Notes under the pieces: model-generated
The model's input: the letters and a program-made list of their open reading frames with translations, nothing else
Told to the model about the DNA's origin: nothing
Databases searched by the model: none
Part shown: positions 8,436 through 17,819 of the stretch, piece after piece
Position numbering within the stretch: position 1 is the stretch's first letter
How the letters are laid out: each line of letters opens with the position of its first letter
Program-made: the position numbers and the translations under genes
Assembly: GCA_002781365.1 (NCBI GenBank)
Contig: PETN01000025.1
Span: 1-57,525 of the forward strand
Length of the DNA stretch: 57,525 nt
From: Sulfurimonas sp. CG01_land_8_20_14_3_00_36_23
GTDB lineage: Bacteria > Campylobacterota > Campylobacteria > Campylobacterales > Sulfurimonadaceae
Direction of reading: 5' to 3'

Positions 8436-10064
8436 TTAAATTTTTACCTCAACTCTATTTCTGCCATTTTCTTTAGCAGAGTAGAGTGCTTCATCAGCTC
8501 TTAAAAAAGCACTTTTTTTATCCTCATCCTCTTTGATTAAAGTAATCCCAAAACTGCAAGTCACTTTTGAGACAACATCCATTTTATGGGATGCTATGAC
8601 AACTCTCATCTTTTGAGTTATTTCTACTGCAGATTCAAGACTATCAACTTCTAGGGCAATCATAAACTCTTCTCCTCCCCATCTAGCGCAGATATCATTT
8701 TTTCTAAGGTTCTCTTTTAAAAGCGTTGCTATTTTTTTAAGAGTAGCATCTCCAACAAGATGCCCAAAGGTATCATTAACCTTTTTAAAAAAATCTATAT
8801 CCAACATCACTAAAGCTATTTTTTTCTCGTTTCTAAATGAGTGAACTATCATATAATCTAAATGTTCTTCAAATTTTTCTCGATTAAACAAACCTGTCAA
8901 AAAATCCTTTGTTGCTTTGTCATAAAGTTTTTTTTCTCTATCTTTAAGTGCTAAATTTTCTTCTATTTTCTCTTCTAGTTCTAGTACATGGGAGACAATA
9001 CGTTCATCTTTTTCTTTTATAGATTGACTCATCACATTAAAATAGGTAGCTATTGTTTGAAGTTCATCCCTTGAATTAATCTCAATAGTTTCCCCATATT
9101 TTCCAGCAGAAATCAACTTTAATCCCTTAATGATTTTAGAGAAATTTTTTCTAAGCATCAAAGATATAATTAAAACTGCTAAAAATAAAGACCCGATTAA
9201 AATCAGCAAAAATGAAACTTGCATAAATCTGACTTGAGAGAGTTGATGGTTATAGTTATCTTTGTTCTGCATCATCATCAAAGAGGCATTTGTCGTATCT
9301 TTATCGACAAGTGACAACTCCTTCGCTTTTGTGTAGTACTCTTTTGAGCCCATTTTCGTTGATAATAAATCCACATTTCCATTTAAGAGCCAAAGATACT
9401 CAGTATAAGCTAAGGGCAAGAGCGTAATGCTTTGATTGTTTTCATCTACTAAAGATGTAGCCACAAGAGCCCTATCTCCAACAATCGAAATATCAATATT
9501 TGTACCTTTTTTAACCTCACTTAAGAGTCTGTTACTAAGTTGAAGACCAATCAGTATCTCTCCAATAACTTGATCTTCTTCCATAATAACAACAGCAGTA
9601 TAATAGACAAATATATCAGCCACTCTTTCTATCATACTTACAGCACTCTTATTTTTCATAGCTTCATTAACTAAGCTATAACTCTTTAAATTTTCTGCAT
9701 CTATATGAAAAAGCCCATGCTCGGCTATGATATTTGCATCTTTATCAAGGATTATTAAACTATCAACATTCATATCTCTAACTTTAATTTCCAAGTACTC
9801 ATATATTGCTTGAATATTTTTATTCACTAAGTAATTTTTTATTTTTTTATTTTCAAGCAAAGTATTGGCCATATAGATATTGCTCTGCTGCATAAAGGAA
9901 AAATTATTCTCTACAATCTTTATGGTTTGCTCAAAACTGTCATTAGCAAGATTTTCAAATGTTTCATCAAGCTTTGCATGCTCTACACGAAATATAAATA
10001 TAACTTCAAGTATGACGGGCATCATAACTGCGATTATAAGTTTAAGCCCTATTGTAAATTTCAT
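8436..10064 (-). CDS. Membrane diguanylate cyclase with periplasmic sensor domain
   Basis: The 542 residues have an N-terminal membrane helix (about 7-25), a periplasmic Cache-like sensor of about 240 residues, a second helix (about 280-305), a HAMP-like linker and a C-terminal GGDEF domain. The active-site loop reads CARWGGEEF, a GGEEF variant that normally keeps cyclic-di-GMP synthesis. DxLT is seen as TKDFLTGLFNREKF. The gene overlaps the decahaem cytochrome gene by 4 bases (ATGA), so the two are translated together. A link between cytochrome redox state and cyclic-di-GMP signalling is suggested by the context but not shown. Confidence 0.88.
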   Translation of the reverse strand: MKFTIGLKLIIAVMMPVILEVIFIFRVEHAKLDETFENLANDSFEQTIKIVENNFSFMQQSNIYMANTLLENKKIKNYLVNKNIQAIYEYLEIKVRDMNVDSLIILDKDANIIAEHGLFHIDAENLKSYSLVNEAMKNKSAVSMIERVADIFVYYTAVVIMEEDQVIGEILIGLQLSNRLLSEVKKGTNIDISIVGDRALVATSLVDENNQSITLLPLAYTEYLWLLNGNVDLLSTKMGSKEYYTKAKELSLVDKDTTNASLMMMQNKDNYNHQLSQVRFMQVSFLLILIGSLFLAVLIISLMLRKNFSKIIKGLKLISAGKYGETIEINSRDELQTIATYFNVMSQSIKEKDERIVSHVLELEEKIEENLALKDREKKLYDKATKDFLTGLFNREKFEEHLDYMIVHSFRNEKKIALVMLDIDFFKKVNDTFGHLVGDATLKKIATLLKENLRKNDICARWGGEEFMIALEVDSLESAVEITQKMRVVIASHKMDVVSKVTCSFGITLIKEDEDKKSAFLRADEALYSAKENGRNRVEVKI

Positions 10065-11395
10065 TTGTTTTTTAAGACGTCCGAGAGAGTTCTCTTCTTA
10101 TCTTTTTTGTAAAAGTTGTTATATTCTTTGATTGCCCAATCTACAGACTTATCAGCATGGCAAGCTCCATTTTGACAAGAACTTGGCATACTATATTTTT
10201 CAGTAGCTTCTGGTGGGATTATTTTAAATGCATGCGAGCGTATAGTGTAAGTTCCTCCCGTCTTTCCAATCAGGGGCATGTGACACTCAACACAACTTGC
10301 CTTAGTATCTGGGCAAGGGGAATGCTTTTGAGTAAAACTATCTATATGACACTCTGTACATCTAGTATCAATACTCTGTTTGCTTCTTATAGTATTATCT
10401 ATTCCATGAGGCTCATGACAAGTTACACAGCTAATACCCAATTTCGCCTCTTCTATGCTAGGTTTATTTCCCTCTTTTGCCGAACGATAATCCTCAGAGT
10501 GGCAACGCAAGCAGTTATCATCTGTTTTGCCTCCATGTGGATTTTTCTTTGTTTTTAAATTTTGAAGTGCCTTACTATGTCCAGAGAATGAGAAATCTGC
10601 AAACTCTTGATGTCTATTTTTAGACAATCCGTTTCCCCACCAATTTTTCTTATCATTATTGAGTGAGCTTTTTACAAAACTTGCATTCAAATCTTCTCCA
10701 GGAATATACTCTAAGGGAAAATTGAAAAGTGTTGTTTTACCATTTATACTCATAGCACTTGTCCCTCGGCTATGGCATTGTCCGCAAACTGCTGACTTTT
10801 GCGAAACAATAATATCATCCTTATAAGTTGTATGCTCTTTATGGCAGACCTTACACTCTATATTGTTGATTTTCTTTTGATGAACAACGTGTTCACTTGC
10901 AGGTCCATGACACGCTTCACACTTCACCCCAAACTCATTAAAGCTATTGTCTTTTTGGGAATAACCTGTTGTGTGACAGCCATTACACTTAGTAGAAGCA
11001 GGGGTTTGCTTCCAATCGTGAACCTTATAAGGAACCCACTTTTGTGTAGTCACCATCCATTTTGCTGTAAAAGGGTAGTACTCCCCATCTATCATGTGCA
11101 TATAAACTTGTTCCCATTTGGAGCCAACTACATAAGTAATATCTTCTTTTTTAAAGTTTACAAGAGGATTATTTGAGCTAAAATCACCTAAAATTTCTTT
11201 CATGGAGGTTACTGGTCTGAAAATTTTTGGATGTAATGTTTTAGATAAAGAGCTATATTGTACCTGATGGCAAGACGCACACTCATCCATGCCTACATAC
11301 GTTGGCATATTATGAACGTCTTTATGGGTATTTAGAAGAAAATAAACCACTAAAATTAATATTATACATAAGATTGAAACGATGCTTTTTTTCAA
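10061..11395 (-). CDS. Ten-haem c-type cytochrome, membrane-anchored or periplasmic
   Basis: The 444 residues begin with a hydrophobic signal or anchor (about residues 4-21). Nine CXXCH haem sites follow: CASCH, CNGCH, CEACH, CKVCH, CGQCH, CLRCH, CVTCH, CTECH and CVECH. A tenth site near the C-terminus, CQNGACH, is CX4CH. The spacing and motifs such as CEACHGPASEH and CVTCHEPHG resemble the multihaem cytochrome c554/octahaem reductase group. It could be a reductase or an electron conduit; the substrate is not evident. It is the first gene of a two-gene operon with the diguanylate cyclase. Confidence 0.88.
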   Translation of the reverse strand: MKKSIVSILCIILILVVYFLLNTHKDVHNMPTYVGMDECASCHQVQYSSLSKTLHPKIFRPVTSMKEILGDFSSNNPLVNFKKEDITYVVGSKWEQVYMHMIDGEYYPFTAKWMVTTQKWVPYKVHDWKQTPASTKCNGCHTTGYSQKDNSFNEFGVKCEACHGPASEHVVHQKKINNIECKVCHKEHTTYKDDIIVSQKSAVCGQCHSRGTSAMSINGKTTLFNFPLEYIPGEDLNASFVKSSLNNDKKNWWGNGLSKNRHQEFADFSFSGHSKALQNLKTKKNPHGGKTDDNCLRCHSEDYRSAKEGNKPSIEEAKLGISCVTCHEPHGIDNTIRSKQSIDTRCTECHIDSFTQKHSPCPDTKASCVECHMPLIGKTGGTYTIRSHAFKIIPPEATEKYSMPSSCQNGACHADKSVDWAIKEYNNFYKKDKKRTLSDVLKNK

Positions 11396-11464
11396 TGATT
11401 TCCCTAAATAGATATTGTTTAAAACAATAACATATTTACTCTTAATTCAGCAATTTTAGCTTAG

Positions 11465-11475
11465 TTCCACATGCC
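11465..11475 (+). repeat. TTCCACATGCC motif copy upstream of leuC
   Basis: Exact 11-base copy, extended to GTTCCACATGCCAA, in the gap between the divergent decahaem and leuC genes. It lies about 20 bases before the leuC -10 element, so it overlaps the -35 zone. Candidate DNA uptake sequence. Confidence 0.8.
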
Positions 11476-11494
11476 AATTTAAACCTTCTGATGG

Positions 11495-11500
11495 TATAAT
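11495..11500 (+). promoter_or_regulatory. Putative -10 element of leuC
   Basis: TATAAT in the context GGTATAATCGC, 32 bases before the leuC ATG. No clear -35 hexamer. Confidence 0.5.
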
Positions 11501-11531
11501 CGCACAATTATATATCCAAAGGTTTATTATT

Positions 11532-12794
11532 ATGGCTCAAACTATAACTGAAAAAATATTCTCAGAGCATGTGGGAAGAGAAGTTTTCGCGGGTGAGATT
11601 ATCCGCTCAAACATTGACATGGTTATCGGAAACGACATTACTACTCCTATCTCTATCAGTGCTTTCAACCTAAGTGGTGCGACTAAACTTGCAAATCCAG
11701 ATGGGTTTTCTATTGTTTTAGACCACTTCATCCCTGCAAAAGATATTGCTTCTGCAAACCAAGCTAGAATCAGCCGTGATTTTGCAAAAGTACATAATCT
11801 TAAAAACTTTTTTGATGAAAAAGATATGGGAATTGAGCATGCACTTTTACCTGAGAAGGGGCTTGTAGTTCCTGGTGATGTTATCATCGGTGCGGATTCT
11901 CATACTTGTACACATGGTGCTTTAGGTGCATTCTCAACAGGAATGGGTTCAACAGACTTAGCCTTCGCAATGATAAGTGGAGGAAACTGGTTTAAAGTGC
12001 CTGAATCTATCAAAGTAAATCTTAGCGGAAAACCTGCTAAATATACAACGGGTAAAGATATTATCTTAGAAATTATTCGTATGATTGGTGTGGACGGTGC
12101 GCTTTATAGAACCTTAGAATTTACGGGTAGTACGATTGAACATTTAACGATGGATGACAGATTTTCTATGTGTAACATGGCAATCGAAGCGGGTGCAAAA
12201 AGCGGAATCGTAGCGTATGACGATGTGACAAAAGAGTTCTTGGCAGACAAAACTTTGGCACGCGAGCCTAAAATTCATCACTCGGATGCAGACGCAACGT
12301 ATGTGATGACTTTAGAGATTGATGTAGCGGCACTTGACCCTGTTATCGCATACCCATTTTTACCATCCAATGGACACAGTGTAAATCAAGCTGTAAAAGA
12401 CCATATCAAAGTAGATCAAGCTTTTATCGGAAGTTGTACAAACGGTAGACTCAGCGATTTAAAAGTTGCAGCAGAGATACTTAAGGGTAAAAAAGTGCAT
12501 CCTGATGTGCGTTTGATTGTCACTCCTGGAACGCAGATGATTTTACGTGAAGCGAACAAACTTGGCTACATTGATATTATAGTCGATGCAGGTGGTGTTG
12601 TTTCAAACCCTACATGTGGTGCTTGTCTTGGCGGTTATATGGGAATTTTGGGCGATAACGAAGTAGCCGTCTCTACGACAAACCGTAACTTTGTCGGTCG
12701 TATGGGAAGCAGAAGCTCGAAAGTCTATTTGGCAAACTCTGCTGTTGCTGCCATATCTGCAATCACTGGCTATATCAGTGATCCAAGAAGCTAA
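11532..12794 (+). CDS. leuC: 3-isopropylmalate dehydratase large subunit LeuC
   Basis: Aconitase-family enzyme of leucine synthesis that isomerises 2- to 3-isopropylmalate, with LeuD as partner. Cluster ligands are visible in ADSHTCTHG, GSCTNGR and NPTCGACLGG, and the 420-residue length fits the shorter LeuC type. No leuD is beside it in the window. A stem-loop overlaps the stop and may end the transcript or reduce read-through to the OmpA gene 32 bases on. Confidence 0.9.
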   Translation: MAQTITEKIFSEHVGREVFAGEIIRSNIDMVIGNDITTPISISAFNLSGATKLANPDGFSIVLDHFIPAKDIASANQARISRDFAKVHNLKNFFDEKDMGIEHALLPEKGLVVPGDVIIGADSHTCTHGALGAFSTGMGSTDLAFAMISGGNWFKVPESIKVNLSGKPAKYTTGKDIILEIIRMIGVDGALYRTLEFTGSTIEHLTMDDRFSMCNMAIEAGAKSGIVAYDDVTKEFLADKTLAREPKIHHSDADATYVMTLEIDVAALDPVIAYPFLPSNGHSVNQAVKDHIKVDQAFIGSCTNGRLSDLKVAAEILKGKKVHPDVRLIVTPGTQMILREANKLGYIDIIVDAGGVVSNPTCGACLGGYMGILGDNEVAVSTTNRNFVGRMGSRSSKVYLANSAVAAISAITGYISDPRS

Positions 12795-12810
12795 ATCAAC
12801 TAGCTTCTTC
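12786..12810 (+). terminator. Stem-loop at end of leuC
   Basis: AAGAAGCTA (12786-12794) pairs perfectly with TAGCTTCTT (12802-12810) around a seven-base loop and covers the leuC stop codon. There is no strong U-run after it, so it may be an attenuator or mRNA end-protection structure. Confidence 0.5.
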
Positions 12811-12826
12811 TCCTAAAGGTAAAGAA

Positions 12827-14008
12827 ATGAAAACAAAGCTTCTTCCTCTCATTTTACTCAGCACAACACTCATGGCAATCCCCTCAGATTTTGAAGCTAC
12901 TCCCGTTATTGGTTATAGCTACAGTGAAGCAAATCTCGACATGAAAAGCTCTGCTCTTTATGGTGGGGAGATTCAATACAACAACAAAAATTCAATTTTA
13001 AGTCCTGAGATTTCAGTGCTTTATTCCGATAAGGTTCAGAGCCAAAATGTCATTCCTGAGATTTTAGACAACACGCTTTATCGCTTTGCTTTAAATGGTG
13101 TTTTTCAATATGAGAATGCCACCTTCATAACTCCTCTGAGTAAGATTGGTCTAGGATATGAAACCATAGAGCAAAAGTATTCACAGAATGTAGATAGTGT
13201 TTTTGTAACTATTGGCGTTGGGGCAAAGCTCGCACTCACAGAGAACATTGCTTTAAAAGTAGAAGCAATCCACATGGCAAAGTTTAACAGTAACCGCTGG
13301 GATAACAATACCGCTCTTTTAGGCGGTGTCACCCTTTCATTTGGTACTTCCATGAAAGATGAAGAGGCGCGAAGATTAGCTCAAATCGAAGCGGAAAATC
13401 AAGCGAAAATCGATGCACGCATTGCAGCAGAAGCACTCAAAGCAGAGCAAGATGCACAAGCAAGAGAAGCAGCATTAGCCGCGGCTATAGCAAAAAAAGA
13501 GGCACTTGAGAAAGCAAAAAGAGAAGCAGAAGAAAAAGCAGCCGCACTTCTAGCCGCAGAAGCTATCGCAAATGCAGATGATGATAAAGATGGCGTTAAA
13601 AATGGGCTTGATGCATGTCCAAACACTCCGCTTTATTTACCTGAAGTAAATGGTGTTGGCTGTTTAACGGAAGTAAATCTACAAATCAACTTTATCCCAT
13701 CCTCATTTGAGCTAACAGAAAAATCTAAAGAGAATATCCAAGCATTTGCACTTTACCTCCGCTCATCTCCACAATACAGCGTCAAGATACTAAGTCATAC
13801 GGACAGTATCGGTGAAGCACGTCCAAATCTAAGAGTAACCCAGAAAAGAGCGAATATTGTGAGAGATATGCTGATAAGCCAAGGTGTAGAGCCAAAAAGA
13901 GTTATTGCGAAAGGGATGGGTGAAGCACATCCTATCACTTCAAACATGCTCAAAGCTGGTCGTGCTCAAAACAGACGCATCCTAGCAGAGCTGACAAAAA
14001 TTCAATAA
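12827..14008 (+). CDS. OmpA-family outer-membrane protein
   Basis: The 393 residues show a signal peptide, an N-terminal beta-barrel of about 150 residues ending near [10 protein letters not shown], an alanine/glutamate-rich helical segment (about 180-245), one thrombospondin-3-like calcium motif ([18 protein letters not shown]) and a C-terminal OmpA peptidoglycan-binding domain (SHTDSIG, later [10 protein letters not shown] and NRRILAEL). It links the outer membrane to peptidoglycan. The long helix between barrel and anchor could span the periplasm. Its stop overlaps the mobA start (TAATG). Confidence 0.88.
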   Translation: MKTKLLPLILLSTTLMAIPSDFEATPVIGYSYSEANLDMKSSALYGGEIQYNNKNSILSPEISVLYSDKVQSQNVIPEILDNTLYRFALNGVFQYENATFITPLSKIGLGYETIEQKYSQNVDSVFVTIGVGAKLALTENIALKVEAIHMAKFNSNRWDNNTALLGGVTLSFGTSMKDEEARRLAQIEAENQAKIDARIAAEALKAEQDAQAREAALAAAIAKKEALEKAKREAEEKAAALLAAEAIANADDDKDGVKNGLDACPNTPLYLPEVNGVGCLTEVNLQINFIPSSFELTEKSKENIQAFALYLRSSPQYSVKILSHTDSIGEARPNLRVTQKRANIVRDMLISQGVEPKRVIAKGMGEAHPITSNMLKAGRAQNRRILAELTKIQ

Positions 14009-14586
14009 TGATTGAGACTCCTTGTGTCATCTTCGCTGGTGGTAGAAGTAGCCGAATGGGAAAGGACAAAGCACTTCTCCCCTTCGCAGGTTTTTCCACT
14101 CTAACACAATTTCAATACTCTCGTCTCAGTAAAATATTCAAAAATGTATATATTTCATGTAAAGACAAAAGCAAGTTTGCCTTTGAAGCCTCTTTTATTG
14201 AAGATATTCAAAGCGATACGCTCTTTGCACCCACTGCTGGATTTGTAGCTATTTTTGAGAGTTTAAAAGATGAAAGTTTTTTTGCACTAAGCGTGGACTC
14301 CCCTTTTGTGGGAAGAAAAGAGATAGAGAAGCTATTTAAGCATGACTTTCCACATGCCGATGCTACGATTGCAAAAACAGCTTTTGGGATAGAGCCGATG
14401 TGTGGAATTTATCACGCTTCACTCAAGGGCGAGTTTGAAAAAATGTTCAAAGAAGATAACCATAAACTCGGATTTTTACTCAAAAATGCAAAAACGACTT
14501 TTGTAGATTTTGAAGATGAAAAGCCCTTTTTAAACCTCAATCATCCGCATGAATATGAAGAGGCTTTGAAGCTTATTGAGCTTTAA
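14008..14586 (+). CDS. mobA: Molybdenum cofactor guanylyltransferase MobA
   Basis: Attaches GMP to molybdopterin to give the guanine dinucleotide form needed by DMSO-reductase-family enzymes. The 192 residues start with the nucleotide-binding motif [19 protein letters not shown], and SVDSPFVG is the metal-binding segment. The length is normal. Its start overlaps the ompA-like stop (TAATG). The product would be the cofactor for the molybdoenzyme encoded about 8 kb downstream. An exact TTCCACATGCC copy lies in the gene at 14348, read as F-P-H-A-D. Confidence 0.9.
   Translation: MIETPCVIFAGGRSSRMGKDKALLPFAGFSTLTQFQYSRLSKIFKNVYISCKDKSKFAFEASFIEDIQSDTLFAPTAGFVAIFESLKDESFFALSVDSPFVGRKEIEKLFKHDFPHADATIAKTAFGIEPMCGIYHASLKGEFEKMFKEDNHKLGFLLKNAKTTFVDFEDEKPFLNLNHPHEYEEALKLIEL
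14348..14358 (+). repeat. TTCCACATGCC motif copy inside mobA
   Basis: Exact copy, with an extra 5' T, read TTT-CCA-CAT-GCC (F-P-H-A). The same P-H-A reading recurs in metH, comM and dapF. Candidate DNA uptake sequence. Confidence 0.8.
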
Positions 14587-14611
14587 TTTCATGAAGGGAT
14601 AAGCCTGCGTC

Positions 14612-15298
14612 TTATTTCAAAACTACTCTATAACTTTTATGTGAATCTTTAAAAACTATCCCTTTTAAAGTAAGTTTTTTATCTTCAAACACAAAGGAAA
14701 CCTCTGTCTTTAGAGATTTTATATTTTTCTCAAACGCTTCTGCTTCACTTATAGGTACACTTATGATTACTTTTTGGGAGAATCCCTCTTTTGTGGAGCG
14801 TATAGTTCCCTCAAACTTTTCGCTGTCTGCATCATAAGAGAGTGGGCTTTGTAGGTAAGGAGTTCCATAAACAATCGTGTAGGCTTTTTGTGTAGCCTCG
14901 ACTGAAGTGCTACTTTGTGTTAAACGTTTTACCTCTTCGTCATACGCGTTCAACTTTGCCGCGTAAGCTTTCTCAAGTGCTTGAACCACTTGGGCCTCTT
15001 CAGCTCTTAGTGCTTCCTCTCTTGCCTCAAAAGCTACACTTTTCTCATACTTCCCTTTTGTCAATTTCTTTGGCTCTGGCAAAAGTGGCTTCAAAGGTTT
15101 TGTAGGGAAAGTCATCTCCTTTTCGAGTGCACTCTGTTTAATAAGGTACTCGCGTAAAGCTGTAAATTTTTCTGAAGGTTTAAGATTTATTGTCTCATAA
15201 AACTCTGGGTTGCTTTGTGTATCACTCTTTGGAGTAGCGCCTCCACATCCTGTAAAAACAAAAAATGCAACACTCAAACCTATAACTTTTTTAACCAT
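14612..15298 (-). CDS. Predicted lipoprotein, function unknown
   Basis: A 228-residue protein with a lipoprotein signal peptide whose lipobox is FTGC (cysteine about residue 18). A charged, alanine- and glutamate-rich helical segment (about 80-130) is followed by a more globular C-terminal half. I do not recognise a family. It is 40 bases downstream of the DUF1566 gene on the same strand and both are exported, so they may act together. It is convergent with mobA. Confidence 0.65.
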   Translation of the reverse strand: MVKKVIGLSVAFFVFTGCGGATPKSDTQSNPEFYETINLKPSEKFTALREYLIKQSALEKEMTFPTKPLKPLLPEPKKLTKGKYEKSVAFEAREEALRAEEAQVVQALEKAYAAKLNAYDEEVKRLTQSSTSVEATQKAYTIVYGTPYLQSPLSYDADSEKFEGTIRSTKEGFSQKVIISVPISEAEAFEKNIKSLKTEVSFVFEDKKLTLKGIVFKDSHKSYRVVLK

Positions 15299-15338
15299 GA
15301 CACACTCCTAAAAAATATAAAAATTTAATAACTTACTC

Positions 15339-15872
15339 TTACTTTAGAGTTCTCACACAACGTACATAATTTTTGTCACTCTTGTAAGAGATACCTCTTT
15401 TATCACTAGAAAAGTTGATATAGCTCGCTGTTTTTGCATTTTTCAAAAGAGGAGCGACAGCCCAGTAAGGCTTTTCATTGAAGTTTTTAAACTCCTCTTT
15501 TGCTCGTGGACTTTTTCTGGCATCTACTGTGCTAAAAAGCTCCTCTTCTGTTGGAAGTCTCCAGTTATCAAAGCCAAGAACTCTAAACGCTTTACAATAT
15601 GCACTAGCCTCTTCCCAGTCCAAATAAGTCGTTTTTACACGCTCATCATCTTGCCACATTAAGTTATCAGCGCTTACTGTTCGGTTGGGTGTTTTAGAAT
15701 CTTCTTGTAGTTGATAGGTGTGAAGCTCTTTTGTGTACTCTTTATCTATGTACTCTCGCATAGCCTTTGAGTACTCTTGCTCACTTATCTCTCCCTTAGA
15801 GTCACTTGTCCAAATAACTTCGCTAGCCACTAAAGCCAGAGGGAGCAAGAGTAGTAAAATTTTTGCAAACAT
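15339..15872 (-). CDS. DUF1566 (Lcl-type) secreted protein
   Basis: The 177 residues carry a signal peptide (about 1-17) and a C-terminal DUF1566 domain: NLMWQDDE, WEEASAYCKAF, FDNWRLPTEEEL and the closing NYVRCVRTLK. This domain has a C-type-lectin-like fold and occurs in many exported Campylobacterota proteins; its ligand is generally unknown. It precedes the lipoprotein gene at 15298 on the same strand and is divergent from moaC. Confidence 0.8.
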   Translation of the reverse strand: MFAKILLLLLPLALVASEVIWTSDSKGEISEQEYSKAMREYIDKEYTKELHTYQLQEDSKTPNRTVSADNLMWQDDERVKTTYLDWEEASAYCKAFRVLGFDNWRLPTEEELFSTVDARKSPRAKEEFKNFNEKPYWAVAPLLKNAKTASYINFSSDKRGISYKSDKNYVRCVRTLK

Positions 15873-15931
15873 AGTGAAATTTCCTTTAAGCGTATCATTT
15901 TTTTATTGCTTGTATTCTAGCATAAAAATAT

Positions 15932-15942
15932 TTCCACATGCC
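15932..15942 (+). repeat. TTCCACATGCC motif copy upstream of moaC
   Basis: Exact copy preceded by TATT, in the gap between the DUF1566 gene and moaC, about 40 bases before the moaC -10 element. Candidate DNA uptake sequence. Confidence 0.8.
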
Positions 15943-15981
15943 ATAATCTACTTTTATATCTTTTATTTGTTTATATTTTTG

Positions 15982-15987
15982 TATAAT
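15982..15987 (+). promoter_or_regulatory. Putative -10 element of moaC
   Basis: TATAAT in GTATAATG, 23 bases before the moaC ATG. Confidence 0.5.
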
Positions 15988-16009
15988 GTAAAAAAAATAG
16001 AGACATGCT

Positions 16010-16480
16010 ATGAAACTAACGCACTTAGATGAAAAAGATAGACCTAAAATGGTAGATGTATCGGATAAAACGCAGACGACAAGAGTGGCTGTGGCAAGTG
16101 GAATCATCGAGATGAGCCAAGATGCCTATGATGCGATTATCAATGAAAAAACAAAAAAAGGTCCTGTACTTCAAACTGCTGTTATCGCGGCGATTATGGG
16201 AGCTAAACAGACGAGTAGCATTATCCCTATGTGCCATCCTTTAAACCTTAGCGGTATCAACTGTGAGGTCGAAGAACTTCCACAACTTCCTGGTTTTAAA
16301 CTCAGTGTTACTGCAAAACTTACAGGTCAAACTGGAGTAGAGATGGAAGCTTTAACAGGAACAAGTGTCGGGCTTTTAACTATCTATGACATGGTCAAAG
16401 CGATAGATAAAGGAATGGTTATCAGAAATGTTCAACTAGAAACAAAATCAGGAGGCAAAAGTGGAGATTATAAACGATAG
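16010..16480 (+). CDS. moaC: Cyclic pyranopterin monophosphate synthase MoaC
   Basis: Second step of molybdenum cofactor synthesis: converts the MoaA product to cyclic pyranopterin monophosphate. The 156 residues include [29 protein letters not shown] and the C-terminal [11 protein letters not shown] with the conserved lysines and aspartate. Length is normal. The following DUF493 gene overlaps its last 20 bases. With mobA and modABC it is part of the molybdenum theme of the first 26 kb. Confidence 0.93.
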   Translation: MKLTHLDEKDRPKMVDVSDKTQTTRVAVASGIIEMSQDAYDAIINEKTKKGPVLQTAVIAAIMGAKQTSSIIPMCHPLNLSGINCEVEELPQLPGFKLSVTAKLTGQTGVEMEALTGTSVGLLTIYDMVKAIDKGMVIRNVQLETKSGGKSGDYKR

Positions 16481-16730
16481 TACGCATAAGCTTGAACTGA
16501 ACTATCCTTGTTCTTGGTCTTATAAACTTATAGGATATGAGAAAGAGACTATTCAAAGAGCGATTCATGAAGTTATTTTAGAGCGCGAGCATAATTTGGA
16601 ACATTCCAATGTAAGTAAGGGTGGAAAATATGTCAGTATGAATCTTGATTTAGTGATACAAAATGAAGATGAAAGAAATTTTATATATGAAGCTCTCAAG
16701 GCACATCAACACATAAAAATGGTATTATAA
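16461..16730 (+). CDS. DUF493 (YbeD/HP0495-like) protein
   Basis: A small 89-residue cytoplasmic protein with a ferredoxin-like ACT-type fold in known family members (E. coli YbeD, H. pylori HP0495). It starts with GTG at 16461, five bases after a perfect GGAGG ribosome site at 16451, which decides the start. The overlap with moaC points to coupled translation. The function of the family is not established; a regulatory role is often proposed. Confidence 0.8.
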   Translation: MEIINDSTHKLELNYPCSWSYKLIGYEKETIQRAIHEVILEREHNLEHSNVSKGGKYVSMNLDLVIQNEDERNFIYEALKAHQHIKMVL

Positions 16731-16750
16731 CCCCAAATAAAGGATTTGAA

Positions 16751-17818
16751 ATGGATTTAGAAAAGCTGCAAATAGATTTAACTAGTTCTTATAGTCACAG
16801 ATTTAAAAGTGTAGAGAAGAGAGTTTCTCAAGCACTTACAGAGATGGTCGAGCAACACAGTGTTGCTATCGATAAACTCTCTTTGCAAGAGATGAAAACA
16901 GTTGCAACCACTATTTTAAATATCGAAACAAAATCATTACACGATGAAGTAGAAGCACTTTTAGCACAAAAGGAGCAGATACAAAGAACGTTAGAGAAAA
17001 AAGCGGAAGCACTTCAAAATGCAAAATATACTATCTTTAATGCCATCGAAGCGAAACTCAATACGATGGATGAGTTGCAAGCTGTTTCTAAACTCCACCA
17101 AGTAAAACTTCAGTCGATTGATTTGTATGATGTTCTCAGCGAACTTGTTGAGTCTGCGATTATCACAGCACTTGAAAAAGAGCAAGATGGAGAGATGCAA
17201 GAGACCATGGAAGAGGTCATCAAAGAGCTTACCTTTGAAGCCATCAAAGAGGGTTCATTAAATACCATCAGAATTAGAAAGATTTTATCGACTATTTTAC
17301 AATCGGCTATAGAAGTAGCAGAGGCAACACCAGTCAATGCAGATGTTATACTTGAAGCTACACTCAAAGGGATGAGAACAGGGCTTATCCGCTCTATCGA
17401 CAGATTTAAAAAGAGACTTGCTTTTATGCCTGTTGAAGCAAAGCATATTCTTATCGAAGATTATGACACGATTATGGAAGATTTAAATCAAACAGATGTT
17501 CTCTTTTCACAAGTCGTTCAAACACAAGCGAGTGAGAGTTCTCAAACGATAAGAAAACTTTTACTTGATATAAACAAAGAGATGCATTACGACTTAGAAG
17601 AGCTTGTGCATATCTCCAAAGAGACAGCCGAAGTAATGAGAGAAAAATTCTCTGCCTTAGCAAAATCTGCAGTTAAAAAAGGCGAGGAAGTTTTACAATC
17701 CCAAAAAGCACAAGAGGCTAAGAGAATGGGCATCCAAGCTTGGGGCGTAGCAAAAAGTGCCCTCGGCTCTGCTATCAAATCAGCAAAAGATGCTATGGAT
17801 AAAAAAGATTTTAAATAA
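16751..17818 (+). CDS. Uncharacterised helical protein
   Basis: A 355-residue protein with almost entirely helical character and no signal peptide or membrane helix. Residues about 60-95 (ALLAQKEQIQRTLEKKAEAL) look like a coiled coil. The C-terminal 60 residues are rich in lysine and alanine and end in SAIKSAKDAMDKKDFK. I do not recognise a characterised family. It is 20 bases downstream of the DUF493 gene, so it is likely in the moaC transcript, and it is convergent with the ferredoxin gene (one-base gap). Confidence 0.6.
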   Translation: MDLEKLQIDLTSSYSHRFKSVEKRVSQALTEMVEQHSVAIDKLSLQEMKTVATTILNIETKSLHDEVEALLAQKEQIQRTLEKKAEALQNAKYTIFNAIEAKLNTMDELQAVSKLHQVKLQSIDLYDVLSELVESAIITALEKEQDGEMQETMEEVIKELTFEAIKEGSLNTIRIRKILSTILQSAIEVAEATPVNADVILEATLKGMRTGLIRSIDRFKKRLAFMPVEAKHILIEDYDTIMEDLNQTDVLFSQVVQTQASESSQTIRKLLLDINKEMHYDLEELVHISKETAEVMREKFSALAKSAVKKGEEVLQSQKAQEAKRMGIQAWGVAKSALGSAIKSAKDAMDKKDFK

Positions 17819-17819
17819 G

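Noticed and set aside
10157-11176. Plus-strand frames over the decahaem cytochrome gene
   Set aside because: They are antisense to a gene with ten recognisable haem sites and have no ribosome site or family likeness.
12611-12622. ACATGTGG and similar matches to the repeated motif
   Set aside because: Two or more mismatches (also at 13270, 22768, 29371, 45412); these are not counted as copies.
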